From NCBI GenBank assembly GCA_026874595.1, contig CM049309.1, positions 43,167,079 through 43,231,078 of the forward strand: a stretch of DNA of 64,000 nucleotides, given 5' to 3'. The DNA comes from Sipunculus nudus (lineage: Eukaryota; Annelida; Sipuncula; Golfingiida; Sipunculidae). Positions 1-12,934 of this stretch are shown here, piece after piece. The notes beneath the pieces were generated by a model. That model was not told the DNA's origin, did no database searches, and worked only from the letters and a program-made list of their open reading frames with translations. The number at the start of each line of letters is the position of its first letter. Position 1 is the first letter of the stretch. Made by a program: the position numbers and the translations under genes.

Positions 1-3000
1 TTATCCTAGCTGCAGCGTTCACCACCGTTGTAATATTCAAATCTGCAATGCTGGCAATACTCCTCCTGTTATCTTGGCTATGACGTTCGGCATCGTTTGT
101 GATATCCCTGCTGGTATCATATCTGCAGCGTTCTGTATAGTTTGCAATATTCCCGATGACATCCTGGTTATAGTGTTCTGCATCGCTTGCAATATTCCAG
201 TTTTATCTTAGATGCTCCTTTCTGCATCATTTGCCATATTCCTGCTGTTATCTTAGCTGCACCTTTCTGCATCAAATGCCATATTCCTGCTGTTATCCTT
301 GCTGCACCGTTCTGAATCATTTGCCATATTCCTGCTGTTATCTTAGCTGCACCGTTCTGCATCATTTGCCATATTCCTGCTGTTATCTTAGCTGCACCGT
401 TCTGAATCATTTGCAATATTCCTGCTGTTATCCTAGCTGCAGCGTTCTCCACGGTTGAAATATTCAAATCTGTTATCTTGGCTATAACGTTCGGCATCGT
501 TTGTGATATCCCTGCTGGTATCATATCTGCAGCGTTCTGTATAGTTTGCAATATTCCCGATGACATCCTGGTTATAGTGTTCTGCATCGCTTGCAATATT
601 CCAGTTTTATCTTAGATGCTCCTTTCTGCATCATTTGCCATATTCCTGCTGTTATCTTAGCTGCACCGTTCTGAATCATTTGGCATATTCCTGCTGTTAT
701 CCTAGCTGCACCGTTCTGAATCATTTGGCATATTCCTGCTGTTATCCTTGCTGCACCGTTCTGCATCATTTGCCATATTCCTGCTGTTACCTTAGCTGCA
801 CCGTTCTGAATCATTTGCAATATTCCTGCTGTTATCCTAGCTGCAGCGTTCTCCACGGTTGTAATATTCAAATCTGTTATCTTGGCTATAACGTTCGGCA
901 TCGTTTGTGATATCCCTGCTGGTATCATATCTGCAGTGTTCTGTATAGTTTGCAATATTCCCGATGACATCCTAGTAATAGTGTTCTGCATCGCTTGCAA
1001 TATTCCAGTTTTATCTTAGATGCTCCTTTCTGCATCATTTGCCATATTCCTGCTGTTATCTTAGCTGCACCTTTCTGCATCAAATGCCATATTCCTGCTG
1101 TTATCCTTGCTGCACCGTTCTGAATCATTTACCATATTCCTGCTGTTATCTTAGCTGCACCGTTCTGCATCAAATGCCATATTCCTGCTGTTATCCTTGC
1201 TGCACCGTTCTGAATCATTTGCCATATTCCTGCTGTTATCTTAGCTGCACCGTTCTGCATCATTTGCCATATTCCTGCTGTTATCTTAGCTGCACCGTTC
1301 TGAATCATTTGCCATATTCCTGCTGTTATCCTAGCTGCAGCGTTCTCCACGGTTGTAATATTCAAATCTGTTATCTTGGCTATAACGTTCGGCATCGTTT
1401 GTGATATCCCTGCTGGTATCATATCTGCAGCGTTCTGTATAGTTTGCAATATTCCCGATGACATCCTGGTTATAGTGTTCTGCATCGCTTGCAATATTCC
1501 AGTTTTATCTTAGATGCTCCTTTCTGCATCATTTGCCATATTCCTGCTGTTATCTTAGCTGCACCGTTCTGAATCATTTGGCATATTCCTGCTGTTATCC
1601 TAGCTGCACCGTTCTGAATCATTTGGCATATTCCTGCTGTTATCCTTGCTGCACCGTTCTGCATCATTTGCCATATTCCTGCTGTTATCTTAGCTGCACC
1701 GTTCTGAATCATTTGCAATATTCCTGCTGTTATCCTAGCTGCAGCGTTCTCCACGGTTGTAATATTCAAATCTGTTATCTTGGCTATAACGTTCGGCATC
1801 GTTTGTGATATCCCTGCTGGTATCATATCTGCAGTGTTCTGTATAGTTTGCAATATTCCCGATGACATCCTGGTTATAGTGTTCTGCATCGCTTGCAATA
1901 TTCCAGTTTTATCTTAGATGCTCCTTTCTGCATCATTTGCCATATTCCTGCTGTTATCTTAGCTGCACCTTTCTGCATCAAATGCCATATTCCTGCTGTT
2001 ATCCTTGCTGCACCGTTCTGAATCATTTGCCATATTCCTGCTGTTATCTTAGCTGCACCGTTCTGCATCATTTGCCAAAATTCTGCTGTTATCTTAGCTG
2101 CACCGTTCTGAATCATTTGGCATATTCCTGCTGTTATCCTTGCTGCACCGTTCTGCATCATTTGGCATATTCCTGCTGTTATGAAGGCTGCTCCGTTCTG
2201 TATCATTTGCCATATTCCTGCTGTTATCTTAGCTGCACCGTTCTGAATCATTTGCCATATTCCTGCTGTTATCCTAGCTGCAGCGTTCACCACCATTGTA
2301 ATATTCAAATCTGCAATGCTGGAAATACTCCTCCTGTTATCTTGGCTATAACGTTCGGCATCGTTTGTCATATCCCTGCTGGTATCATATCTGCAACGTT
2401 CTGTATAGTTTGGACATCCTAGTTATAGTGTTCTGCATCGCTTGCCATATTCCAGTTTTATCTTAGATGCTCCTTTCTGCATCATTTGCCATATTCCTTC
2501 TGTTATCTTAGCTGCACCTTTCTGCATCATATGCCATATTCCTGCTGCTAACCTTGCTGCACCGTTCTGAATCATTTGCCATATTCCTGCTCTTATCCTT
2601 GCTGCACCGTTCTGAATCATTTGGCATATTCCTGCTGTTACCTTAGCTGCACCGTTCTGCATCATTTGGCATATTCCTGCTGTTATCTTAGCTGCACCGT
2701 TCTGCATCATTTGCCATATTCCTGCTGTTATCTTAACTGCACCGTTCTGAATCATTTGCCATATTCCTGCTGTTATCCTAGCTGCAGCGTTCTCCACGGT
2801 TATAATATTCAAATCTGCAATGCTGGCAATACTCCTCCTGTCATCTTGGCTATGACGTTCGGCATCGTTTGTGATATCCCTGCTGGTATCATATCTGCAG
2901 CGTTCTGTATAGTTTGCAATATTCCCGATTACATCCTGGTTATAGCGTTCTGCATCGTTTGCCATATTCCTGCTTTTATCTTATATGCACCGTTCTGCAT

Positions 3001-6000
3001 CATTTGCCATATTCCTGCTGTTATCTTAGCTGCACTGTTCTGCATCATTTGGCATATTCCTGCTGGTATCATAGCTGCAGCGTTCTGTATAGTTTGCAAT
3101 ATTCCCGATGACATCCTGGTTATAGCGCTCTGCATCATTTGCCATATTCCTGCTGTTATCTAAGCTGCCCCGTTCTGCATCATTTGCCATATTCTTGCTG
3201 TTATCTTAACTGCACCGTTCTGAATCATTTGCAATATTCCTGCTGTTATCCTAGCTGCAGCGTTCACCACCGTTGTAATATTCAAATCTGCAATGCTGGC
3301 AATACTCCTCCTGTTATCTTGGCTATAACGTTTGGCATCGTTTGTGATATCCCTGCTGGTATCATATCTGCAGCGTTCTGTATAGTTTGCAATATTCCCG
3401 ATGACATCCTGGTTATAGTGTTCTGCATCGCTTGCAATATTCCAGTTTTATCTTAGATGCTCCTTTCTGCATCATTTGCCATATTCCTGCTGTTATCTTA
3501 GCTGCACCTTTCTGCATCAAATGCCATATTCCTGCTGTTATCCTTGCTGCACCGTTCTGAATCATTTGCCATATTCCTGCTGTTATCTTAGCTGCACCGT
3601 TCTGCATCATTTGCCATATTCCTGCTGTTATCTTAGCTGCACCGTTCTGAATCATTTGGCATATTCCTGCTGTTATCCTAGCTGCACCGTTCTGAATCAT
3701 TTGGCATATTCCTGCTGTTATCCTTGCTGCACCGTTCTGCATCATTTGCCATATTCCTGCTGTTATCTTAGCTGCACCGTTCTGCATCATTTGCCATATT
3801 CCTGCTGTTATCTTAGCTGCAACGTTCTGAATCATTTGCAATATTCCTGCTGTTATCCTAGCTGCAGCGTTCTCCACGGTTGTAATATTCAAATCTGCAA
3901 TGTTGGCAATACTCCTCCTGTTATCTTGGCTATAACGTTCGGCATCGTTTGTCATATCCCTGCTGGTATCATAGCTGCAGCGTTCTGTATAGTTTGCAAT
4001 ATTCCCGATGACATCCTGGTTATAGCGTTCTGCATCGTTTGCCATATTCCTGCTTTTATCTTATCTGCACCGTTCTGCATCATTTGCCATATTCCTGCTT
4101 TTATCGTATCTGCACCTTTCTGCATCATATGCCATATTCCTGCTGTTATCTTAACTGCATCGTGCTGCATCATTTGCCATATTCCTGCTGTTATCTTAGC
4201 TTCAGCTTTCTGCATCGTTTGCCATATTCCTGCTGTTATCTTAGCTTCAGCTTTCTCCATCGTTTGCCATATTCCTGCTTTATTCTTATCTGCACAGTTC
4301 TGCATCATTTGCCATATTCCTGCTGTTATCTTAGCAGCTCCGTTCTGAATAATATGCCATATTGCTGCTGTTTTCTTAGCTGCACCGTTCTGAATCATTT
4401 GGCATATTCCTGCTGTTATTTTATCTGCACTGTTCTGCATCATTTGCCATATTCCTGCTTTTTTCTTTTCTGCACCGTTCTGCATTATTTGCCATATTCC
4501 TGCTGTTATCTTAGCTGTACCGTTCTCAATCATTTGCCATATTCCTGTTGTTATCTAAGCTGCCCCGTTCTCCATCATTTGCCATATTCCTGCTGTTATC
4601 CTAGCTGCATCGTGCTGCATCATTTGCCATATTCCTGCTGTTATCTTAGCTGCACCGTTCTGCATCATATGCCATATTCCTGCTGTAATCTTATCTGCAC
4701 CGTACTGCATCATTTGCCATATTGCTGCTGTTATCTTAGCTGCACCGATCTGAATCATTTGCCATATTCCTGCTGTTATCCTAGTTGCACCGTTCTGAAT
4801 CATTTGCCATATTCCTGCTGTTATCCTAGCTGCACCGTTCTGCATCATTTGCCATATTCCTGCTGTTATCCTAGCTGCACCGTTCTGAATCATTTGCCAT
4901 ATTCCTGCTGTTATCTTATCTGCACCGTTCTGAATCATTTGCCATATTCCTGCTGTTATCTTACCTGCACAGTTCTGCATCATTTGGCATATTCCTGCTG
5001 TTATGTAAGCTGCTCCGTTCTGCATCATTTGCCATATTCCTGCTGTTATCTTAGCTGCACCGTTCTGAATCATTTGCCATATTCCTGCTGTTATCTTAGC
5101 TGCAGCGTTTACCACCATTGTAATATTCAAATCTGCAATGCTGGAAATACTCCTCCTGTTATCTTGGCTATAACGTTCGGCATCGTTTGTCATATCCCTG
5201 CTGGTATCATATCTGCAACGTTCTGTATAGTTTGGACATCCTAGTTATAGTGTTCTGCATCGCTTGCCATATTCCAGTTTTATCTTAGATGCTCCTTTCT
5301 GCATCATTTGCCATATTCCTTCTGTTATCTTAGCTGCACCTTTCTGCATCATATGCCATATTCCTGCTGCTAACCTTGCTGCACCGTTCTGAATCATTTG
5401 CCATATTCCTGCTGTTATCTTAGCTGCACCGTTCTGAATTATTTGCCATATTCCTGCTGTTATCCTTGCTGCACCGTTCTGAATCATTTGGCATATTCCT
5501 GCTGTTACCTTAGCTGCACCGTTCTGCATCATTTGGCATATTTCTGCTGTTATCTTAGCTGCACCGTTCTGCATCATTTGCCATATTCCTGCTGTTATCT
5601 TAACTGCACCGTTCTGAATCATTTGCCATATTCCTGCTGTTATCCTAGCTGCAGCGTTCTCCACGGTTATAATATTCAAATCTGCAATGCTGGCAATACT
5701 CCTCCTGTCATCTTGGCTATAACGTTCGGCATCGTTTGTGATATCCCTGCTGGTATCATATCTGCAGCGTTCTGTATAGTTTGCAATATTCCCGATGACA
5801 TCCTGGTTATAGCGTTCTGCATCGTTTGCCATATTCCTGCTTTTATCTTATCTGCACCGTTCTGCATCATTTGCCATATTCCTGCTGTTATCTTAGCTGC
5901 ACTGTTCTGCATCATTTGGCATATTCCTGCTGGTATCATAGCTGCAGCGTTCTGTATAGTTTGCAATATTCCCGATGACATCCTGGTTATAGCGCTCTGC

Positions 6001-7126
6001 ATCATTTGCCATATTCCTGCTGTTATCTAAGCTGCCCCGTTCTGCATCATTTGCCATATTCCTGCTGTTATCTTAGCTGCACCGTTCTGAATCATTTGCC
6101 ATATTCCTGCTGTTATCCTAGCTGCAGCGTTCACCACCGTTGTAATATTCAAATCTGCAATGTTGGCAATACTCCTCCTGTTATCTTGGCTATAACGTTC
6201 GGCATCGTTTGTCATATCCCTGCTGGTATCATAGCTGCAGCGTTCTGTATAGTTTGCAATATTCCCGAAGACATCCTGGTAAATGCGTTCTGCATCGTTT
6301 GCCATATTCCTGCTTTTATCTTATCTGCACCGTTCTGCATCATTTGCCATATTCCTGCTTTTATCGTATCTGCACCTTTCTGCATCATTTGCCATATTCC
6401 TGCTGATATCTAAGCTGCACCGTTCTGCATCATTTGGCATATTCCTGCTGGTATCATAGCTGCAGCGTTCTGTATAGTTTGCAATATTCCCGATGACATC
6501 CTGGTCATAGCGTTCTGCATCGTTTGCCATATTCCTGCCTTTATCTTACCTGCCCCGTTCTGCATCATTTGCCATATTCCTGCTGTTATCTTAGCTGCAC
6601 CGTTCTGAATCATTTGCCATATTCCTGCTGTTATCCTAGCTGCAGCGTTCACCACCGTTGTAATATTCAAATCTGCAATGTTGGCAATACTCCTCCTGTT
6701 ATATTGGCTATAACGTTCGGCATCGTTTGTCATATCCCTGCTGGTATCATAGCTGCAGCGTTCTGTATAGTTTGCAATATTCCCGATGACATCCTGGTTA
6801 TAGCGTTCTGCATCGTTTGCCATATTCCTGCTTTTATCTTATCTGCACCGTTCTGCATCATTTGCCATATTCCTGCTGTTATCTTAGCTGCACCGTTCTG
6901 CATCATTTGCCATATTCCTGCTGATATCTAAGCTGCACCGTTCTGCATCATTTGGCATATTCCTGCTGTTATCTTAGCTTCAGCTTTCTGCATCGTTTGC
7001 CATATTCCTGCTGTTATCTTAGCTTCAGCTTTCTGCGTCGTTTGCCATATTCCTGCTGTTATCTTAGCTGCACCGATATGCATCATTTGCTATATTCCAA
7101 ATAATCCTCCGTTTATCATAGCTGCA
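1..7126. repeat. 45-bp minisatellite array with higher-order structure
   Basis: Nearly every 45 bases the sequence returns to a monomer of the form CATCATTTGCCATATTCCTG followed by a CTGTTATCTTAGCTGCACCG-like half. The array is cut by the window start and decays at about 7080-7126 into an AT-rich tract. Distinct monomer variants recur in fixed order: one with CACGGTTGTAATATTC, one with GATATCCCTGCTGGTATC, one with AATATTCCCGATGACATCC, and a 44-bp variant containing TTAGATGCTCC. The 44-bp variant recurs at 211, 615, 1019, 1513 and 1917, giving higher-order units of 404, 404, 494 and 404 bp (8 or 10 full monomers plus one of 44). Because 45 is a multiple of three, long open frames occur on both strands; I treat them as by-products. 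Confidence 0.97.
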
Positions 7127-7142
7127 AATGAATGTATTATAT

Positions 7143-7151
7143 CTATATATT

Positions 7152-7190
<39 letters not shown>

Positions 7191-7217
7191 GTGTGTGTTT
7201 GTGTGTGTATGTGTGTT
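7143..7217. repeat. (TA)n/(TG)n microsatellite at the array edge
   Basis: Compound dinucleotide tract, TA-rich then TG-rich, directly after the last recognisable satellite monomer. A (TA)n tract at 12486-12506 sits in the same place relative to the second array. Confidence 0.9.
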
Positions 7218-7221
7218 AATT

Positions 7222-7800
7222 GTTGTATCTGTATAGTTTTGATCACTGACTTCAGCGGAGATACTGGGGTATTTTGAATATCACGATATTGGTCCCTTGG
7301 ATATGAATGTCTTGATCTAATGGCCACAATTGATACTAGGTGTCCCCTATATATCGCTGTCCTGCTTTTATCTTATAGTTTCCTTACAAATAGTGCCAAT
7401 TATTAATTTTATTAGAAATAAAAATGACTATGATATGGATGTGAATCATGTGATTAATTGGGAAGACTAAATAATTCATATCAAGTAAATTATGATAAAA
7501 GGCCGGCCATTCCTTCAAAATACGGTTTGTCGCACTGAACCTGTTGGTCATGATACTTTGCCAATTTACATTCAGATCACTCTGTTCATATGATCAACAT
7601 ATAAAGTAGTCGGAATAAATATATTTGTCTCTTATCCCCGAGGCCTTAGGCTGGCAAGTGGCTACCCTGTAAGTTTATACTCTGGGTGACTTTGATCCCT
7701 GGTTTACAAAGCTATGAATTATAGAATGGCCGAGTCGCGCTTCACTGAGTGAAGCTGTCAAGATAATAGTTATGTTGCGGGAGATCCACCTATAATTGAA
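7222..7800. repeat. Array-flanking module, copy 1
   Basis: Unique-looking DNA that follows the first satellite. Its first part (7222-7350; GTATAGTTTTGATCACTGAC, later CTAGGTGTCCCC) matches the DNA after the second array at 12508-12650. Its later part (7400-7800; GACTAAATAATTCATATCAA near 7465) matches 13630-14060. The satellite and its right flank therefore form one duplicated module, split in the second copy by about 1 kb. No coding potential is recognised. Confidence 0.7.
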
Positions 7801-7920
7801 AAGGGAAAATCCACATGAGTACTTTTACTATCCAATGGACAAATTATGCTAGATAGGAAAGTGCCCATGAAATCTTTTGATGAGATTTTTGTAGCGAAAC
7901 CTGTGTAGTTCAGGCAGGTC

Positions 7921-8165
7921 ATGGGATATAAACATGTTCGGTGCACAGGATGTGCTAACACCAGAATTAATGCATGCGGGGCGGGGGGGGGGGGGGGGGG
8001 TCAAAAAAGTCTTTACGAGAATTGAGGCGCTTGGGCACATTTGATTCTTTAAATGTTTATGTTTGGTGCATGTGGACGATGTAAAAACATCAGAATCGGT
8101 GCATGGGCGAGTCAACAAGGGCAGGAACACTCGTAGACTTTACAAGAATTTGGGCGCTATGGCAT
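7921..8165. repeat. Diverged tandem duplication with G18 tract
   Basis: Two related segments of about 120 bp lie head to tail. Each runs from a TGTTCGGTGCA/TGTTTGGTGCATG-like start, through a CAGAAT..GTGCATG/ATGCATG stretch, to an ACGAGAATTGAGGCGCTTGG or ACAAGAATTTGGGCGCTATG end. A G homopolymer of 18 bases (7983-8000) lies in the first copy only. The proline-rich reading frames opposite the G run are artefacts. Confidence 0.6.
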
Positions 8166-9751
8166 AAGAATTAAACATCTAATCTGCATTGTATCTTTAA
8201 ATGTTAACATACAAATATAGTTATTATTAAGTTACATGTAATATATGTCAATGAAAATATAAATACCTAATATTTGATTGCAGTGTATGAAATACAAGAC
8301 TGTGTCTCAATAAAGTTGTTAAACAAGGCCATGTATAATTAAACCATTTATAAAAAGCTATTATTTCAGACAATACTGTGGATCTCTTGACAGAGCAGTA
8401 TCTTTGGACACAAAGCTGACGTCATCGTCCCTCCATGCTTCAGACGTGGCGTGATCTGGATCACGTGGTCTGCCGTGGGTTTTCCCAAAGACATCCAACC
8501 GAGTTTGTAATAAAACACAGAATATGACGTGCCGATAGTGTTTTCAAGTAGTTTCTTTTTTGAAGCTGCGGTAGGATCGGCTTTGTTTATTCACAATGCA
8601 TAACTTTCAGCAAGAATTAACTTGAATACGACAAACTAGACTGGCCTTATTTAATCGTTATAAATCTTAGCCTACAGTAGGGTGTTTGATGTTAACTAAT
8701 TTCAGTATTTAAAACAGGTGACTGAAGGAACATTTTAAGCATTTTATTAAAAGGGAATCCAAGATTTTACTGTGAGAAGTGTTCAGTGTTAATTTCCTAA
8801 TATCAATTAGAATGTTTATTTTTAATTATTTTAAGACTTGTATATTGATTTGTGAAGGTTAAGAAAAAAAAATGGAAACAACGGAAACATTGAACCATAG
8901 ATATCGATACTGGGCCGATCCGCGCTTGTGGGAAGGAAGGGTGTTCCAAGGTGGGGGGGGGGGGGGGGGGGGTAGGGGGGATGTTAACCGTGAACAATTG
9001 TGAACATTAGAAAAAGGTAATATCTCCCACGAAGTAAACCCTGTATATACTCTTAGACCCGCTCCTTTCACCAATTTCAAACGACATCAGAGGGAACCCT
9101 ATCACAGCCTTCTACTACACCTTTCTATGTAGAAATCCTAAATATTAACATTCCTATATCAAGCAGGATCGGGGCTGACCCAGGCCATAAATGGGCCAAT
9201 GAAACTGGATTGAAATGTTGCAAACAATATAATACATTCCGAGGTATTGATTTTAATGTATTACTAAATAAGATTCAAGGTAACTTTTTCCATAATTATA
9301 GTTAACTAAGCTTAAGCCTCGTTCCTTAATATTTATTTGTCCTTCAATTTATTTTTTAAAAATCGCCAAATTTCATTTGGCATCCTTATTCAGAACGTAC
9401 TTAAATATTTCTCCTTTTTAGATATAAAGCATCACAGGGGGCGCTCCGGCAACTTTCCGAGCAGAAAGTAGCTTCAGTCTTTCAAGGCTCAAAACCTTTC
9501 TTTTTGTATCATGAATCACATTATTTCTCCTCCAAATGTTAGCTTCATGCACTGACCCACCATGCAGTGTCAATTAACCAATCCAATAGTAAGGTTTTAA
9601 AACTTTCATACAAATACTTACATTATCACAATTTTTTATGTGCAAACAGTTGAAGTATAACCCATCAGTAAAATGTCTCTGATATCGCGTTGAACCAACT
9701 AATACAGATATATGTATGTAGGTATATTTGTTTATATGCATATATATAATT

Positions 9752-9793
<42 letters not shown>

Positions 9794-10770
9794 TAAAAGC
9801 ATACCATACTTTCTTTGATCAAAAACATTTTTTATGATGATTGCAACAGTCAGCGGGTTCAGTGCATACATCTTGTTGAGGAAAGTTGCGCTCTTTTTGT
9901 TATCAGTTAGACTTCAGGAAGATATTATTCATATACATCAGGGGGCAGTGGTGCGCTATGGAAACCATACAGTACGTGAATATGTCACTTTGGTTACAGG
10001 GAATTCAGAGTACTTCATAATGCTAATTGAACGAGCCTGATTTATTACATCTTATATAAATGACCTAGTGTTTTCAGATATTAAGACATACATATCAAAG
10101 ATTTAATCAGACATTATTTACATAGCTTCACACTTGTGTGGCACTCTGCCTCGCGCCTCAGAACGTGACTGAAGGAGCCTCTCTTTGATTTCAGGAAGCG
10201 GGACTCTATTGTTAAGGCATTGTTGGTAAAATATCATATCCCTACAGTGTACTAGGATATATTTCTAAATACCCAAATGACGCAGGTATATATAAAGTGA
10301 AGTAAGTAGAAAATAAGCAGGCCTATTTTCCATTAAAATAGGTTGGATTTTAATTTATTCAAGGCAATTCACCTGCACATAATTTTTTTTGTTATGATCA
10401 CTTGGTAGGCATGCTTATAGAATGTATCTAATACTTATAAAAGGAATTCGGTTCATGTTTGTTCGCAGTGTTCTTTAAAACCGCGTTGTGTACAATACTG
10501 TGTCATACATCATTTTAAAGGTTATTATCCCCGCAGTGACATAGGCGATATGAAAATAAATAATTTTTAATATACATATAATTTTGAGTGATTTTTCCGC
10601 ATGTTTACCGGGCACAGCCGAACTGACTTCGGTAATCACCGGAATGCGTGCATCGTGGTCACTTAACCTCTAACACTAAGGAATATTGTTCATATGAATA
10701 ACGCTTGCTTCCAATGAGGGATTTGACCCACGTGCGTGGTCAGTAAAAGAGAAAAACACATGTTTCTCGC
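8166..10770. other. Gene-free interval
   Basis: No exon-like frame with plausible splice sites was seen. It holds a G20 tract (8953-8972) and a (TA)n tract (9755-9791). Nothing else is recognised. Confidence 0.6.
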
Positions 10771-10970
10771 TTTATGAAAGGAGAGTTCAACCCAGGAGGA
10801 TTAATGACAAAACCTAATTCAAGGTCCCAATTTCAGGAACAGGGCTGGGGTGGTGTCGGGGGTTTCAGGCCTCAAAATTTGTCTGATACGATGAAAAAAA
10901 AGGTTGTGGTGGCTGAAAATGGGATACGGACCTACTGCATTGAGTCCCGCTGGGTCCGCTTCTGCTACTT
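10771..10970 (+). mobile_element. Fragment of a dispersed non-autonomous element
   Basis: The stretch from TTCAACCCAGGAGGATTAAT through ACAAAACCTAATTCAAGGTC and the following GTTTCAGG part matches the interior of the element at 30685-30887 (TTCAACCCATGCAGGAGGGC, ACAAAACCTAATACAAGGTC). The terminal CAGGGGCGGA-type ends are not recognisable here, so this is a truncated or decayed copy. It has no transposase. Confidence 0.55.
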
Positions 10971-11369
10971 ACGATGTATGCATATTTCTGTTTCCTTCTT
11001 CAGGAACAGTTTCCTTGCAACGTACATTTAATTAATCTTCAATGTGTTCCTCACATCAACCTTTTCTTTATACGTCCAACGATAGAAACCAGTCAAATAT
11101 CAACGAAACACAGTATGCCTCCGCGTCTCATTCATGTTCGCAAAGTAAACCATCACTGACCATGTCTTTAAAGGACACATACCGGGATATGATTTTTTTC
11201 CGCGAGCACAGCGCCACAAAACAACATTAAAAAATTATTTGTACATTTTGTATTCCAAGAGTATCCAACTAAAAATCTATATTTTCTTTTAACTTTTATC
11301 ATAAAAAATGAGCCAAACCGCGGTAAAAGCCCGGTATACCGGGTTTATAAGCTAGTTATATATAAATAC

Positions 11370-12470
11370 ACGTTCTGCACCTGGTACCTACCTTCTGCAC
11401 ATTGTGCATACTTCCTGTTTTTATTTAAGCGTTTTGCATATGATGTCAAAATCCTGTTGTCATCCTAGGTTCAGCGATCAGCACATAGTGCCTACCTCCT
11501 GTAGGTCTATTCATCATAGATTCAGCGTTCTGAACATGTAATCTACTTCCTTTTGTTATCCTAAGTTCAGCCTTCTTCACACTGAAAACATAGGGTTGTC
11601 AAATCGACAACTAAATCGACAATTTAGGGTTGTTAAATGGGTGTACCTAAAACAACAACCCAGGTTGTCAAAATTTCTTGCACATGATGTCTTTTTCTTT
11701 AGTTCAGCGCTCAGTATTTATGATGTTAGCTTACTATTGTTATCCTAGGTTCAGAGTTTTACACATAGTGCTTACTTCCTCTTGTTATCCTACTATCACC
11801 ATCCTACATATTTTGCCTAATACCTGTGTCGTCCGAGCTGTAGCGTTCCTCATATGTTTCCTACTTCCTAGTATTACCAGTATTATCCGTGTTATATTTG
11901 TAGTCGGGTTCTCAATATAATGCCTACTGCTGGGCCGTTTTTTCACATGTTGCCTACTTAGTGCCTTATTTAAACGTTCCTTTTCTCCATATTCCTACTT
12001 TTATCCTGGATACAGGGTTCTGCATCCTTTGCAATATTCCTGATATTATCTTGGATACAGCGTTTTGCACAATTTGCCATATTCCTGATATTATCCTGGC
12101 TTACAGCGTTATGCAACCTTTGCCATATTCCTGATAATATCCTGGATACAGCGTTCTGCACCCTTTGCAATATTCCTGCTGTTTTTCTGACTACAGCGTT
12201 CTGTGTCCTTTGCAATATTCCGGATGTTATCCTGACTACAGCGTTCTGCATCCTTTACCATATTCCCGATGTTATCCTGGCTACAGCGTTCTGTGACAGT
12301 GTCCTTTTGCAATATTCCTGATGTAATCCTGGCTGCAGCGTTCTGCATCCTTTGCAATATTCCTGATATTATCCTGGCTATACAGCGTTCTGTACTCTTT
12401 GTCCTATTCCTGATATTATCCTGAATACAGCGTTCTGCATCCTTGGCCATGATCCTGTTTTTTACATGTG
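11370..12470. repeat. Second, decayed array of the 45-bp satellite family
   Basis: From about 11970 to 12460 monomers of about 45 bp repeat with the core GCGTTCTGCATCCTTTGC, ATATTCCTGATATTATCCTGG and a CTACAGC/GATACAGC link. From 11370 to 11960 the same rhythm persists with much weaker identity (TTCTGCACATTGTGC, CATCCTAGGTTCAGC). The monomer is clearly related to the array at 1-7126 but more diverged both within the array and from it. The same flank follows it. Confidence 0.85.
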
Positions 12471-12507
12471 ATGAATGTACCGATGATATATATATATATA
12501 TATATAG

Positions 12508-12650
12508 TTTTGTCTGTATAGTTATGGTCACTGATTACAGCAGAGAAACTGGAATATTTCGAATGTAACGATTTTTATTTCCTTTGACGGGATGTCCGTA
12601 ACTTAGGACCACGAACGACACTAGGTGGCGCCTAGACTGGCATAGTCGAT
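12508..12650. repeat. Array-flanking module, copy 2 (first part)
   Basis: Matches 7222-7350: GTCTGTATAGTTATGGTCAC, then CAGCAGAGAAACTGGAATAT and CACTAGGTGGCGCC. The continuation of the module resumes near 13630, so about 1 kb lies between the two parts in this copy. Confidence 0.65.
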
Positions 12651-12934
12651 GCAATGGTTAAAAATATAATTCTTCCCACAAACAGCGCCATTGAACTAAC
12701 TTTGCCGTGTCTCAAAGCCAAGAACAGGAACTGCCACCTCACGGCAAATTATGTAACTAAATGTCGCTCTCTGGCCGACACTTTCATCGACTGGTTTACT
12801 CCCTTGGTTATGGGACGGAAAGTGCCAAACATCAACGCCTCGCTGAGGCGTCCAGTGACGTCAGCAGTTATTGGTGGTCTTTCCAAGAATCTTTAAAAAA
12901 ACATCATGGTTCATTCATTTTGTTATATGAGCTG

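Noticed and set aside
168-6823. Many overlapping open frames of 60-400 codons across the 45-bp array on both strands
   Set aside because: They follow from a stop-free 45-bp period, occur on both strands at once, and are ended by the 44-bp monomer or small indels. No splice or promoter signals support them.
1-7126. CRISPR array
   Set aside because: Repeats are contiguous 45-mers without unique spacers, in an intron-bearing eukaryotic sequence.
7849-8130. Proline-rich frames opposite G-runs (also near 8803-9080, 19763-20192 and 61675-62076)
   Set aside because: Homopolymer artefacts without domain or splice support.
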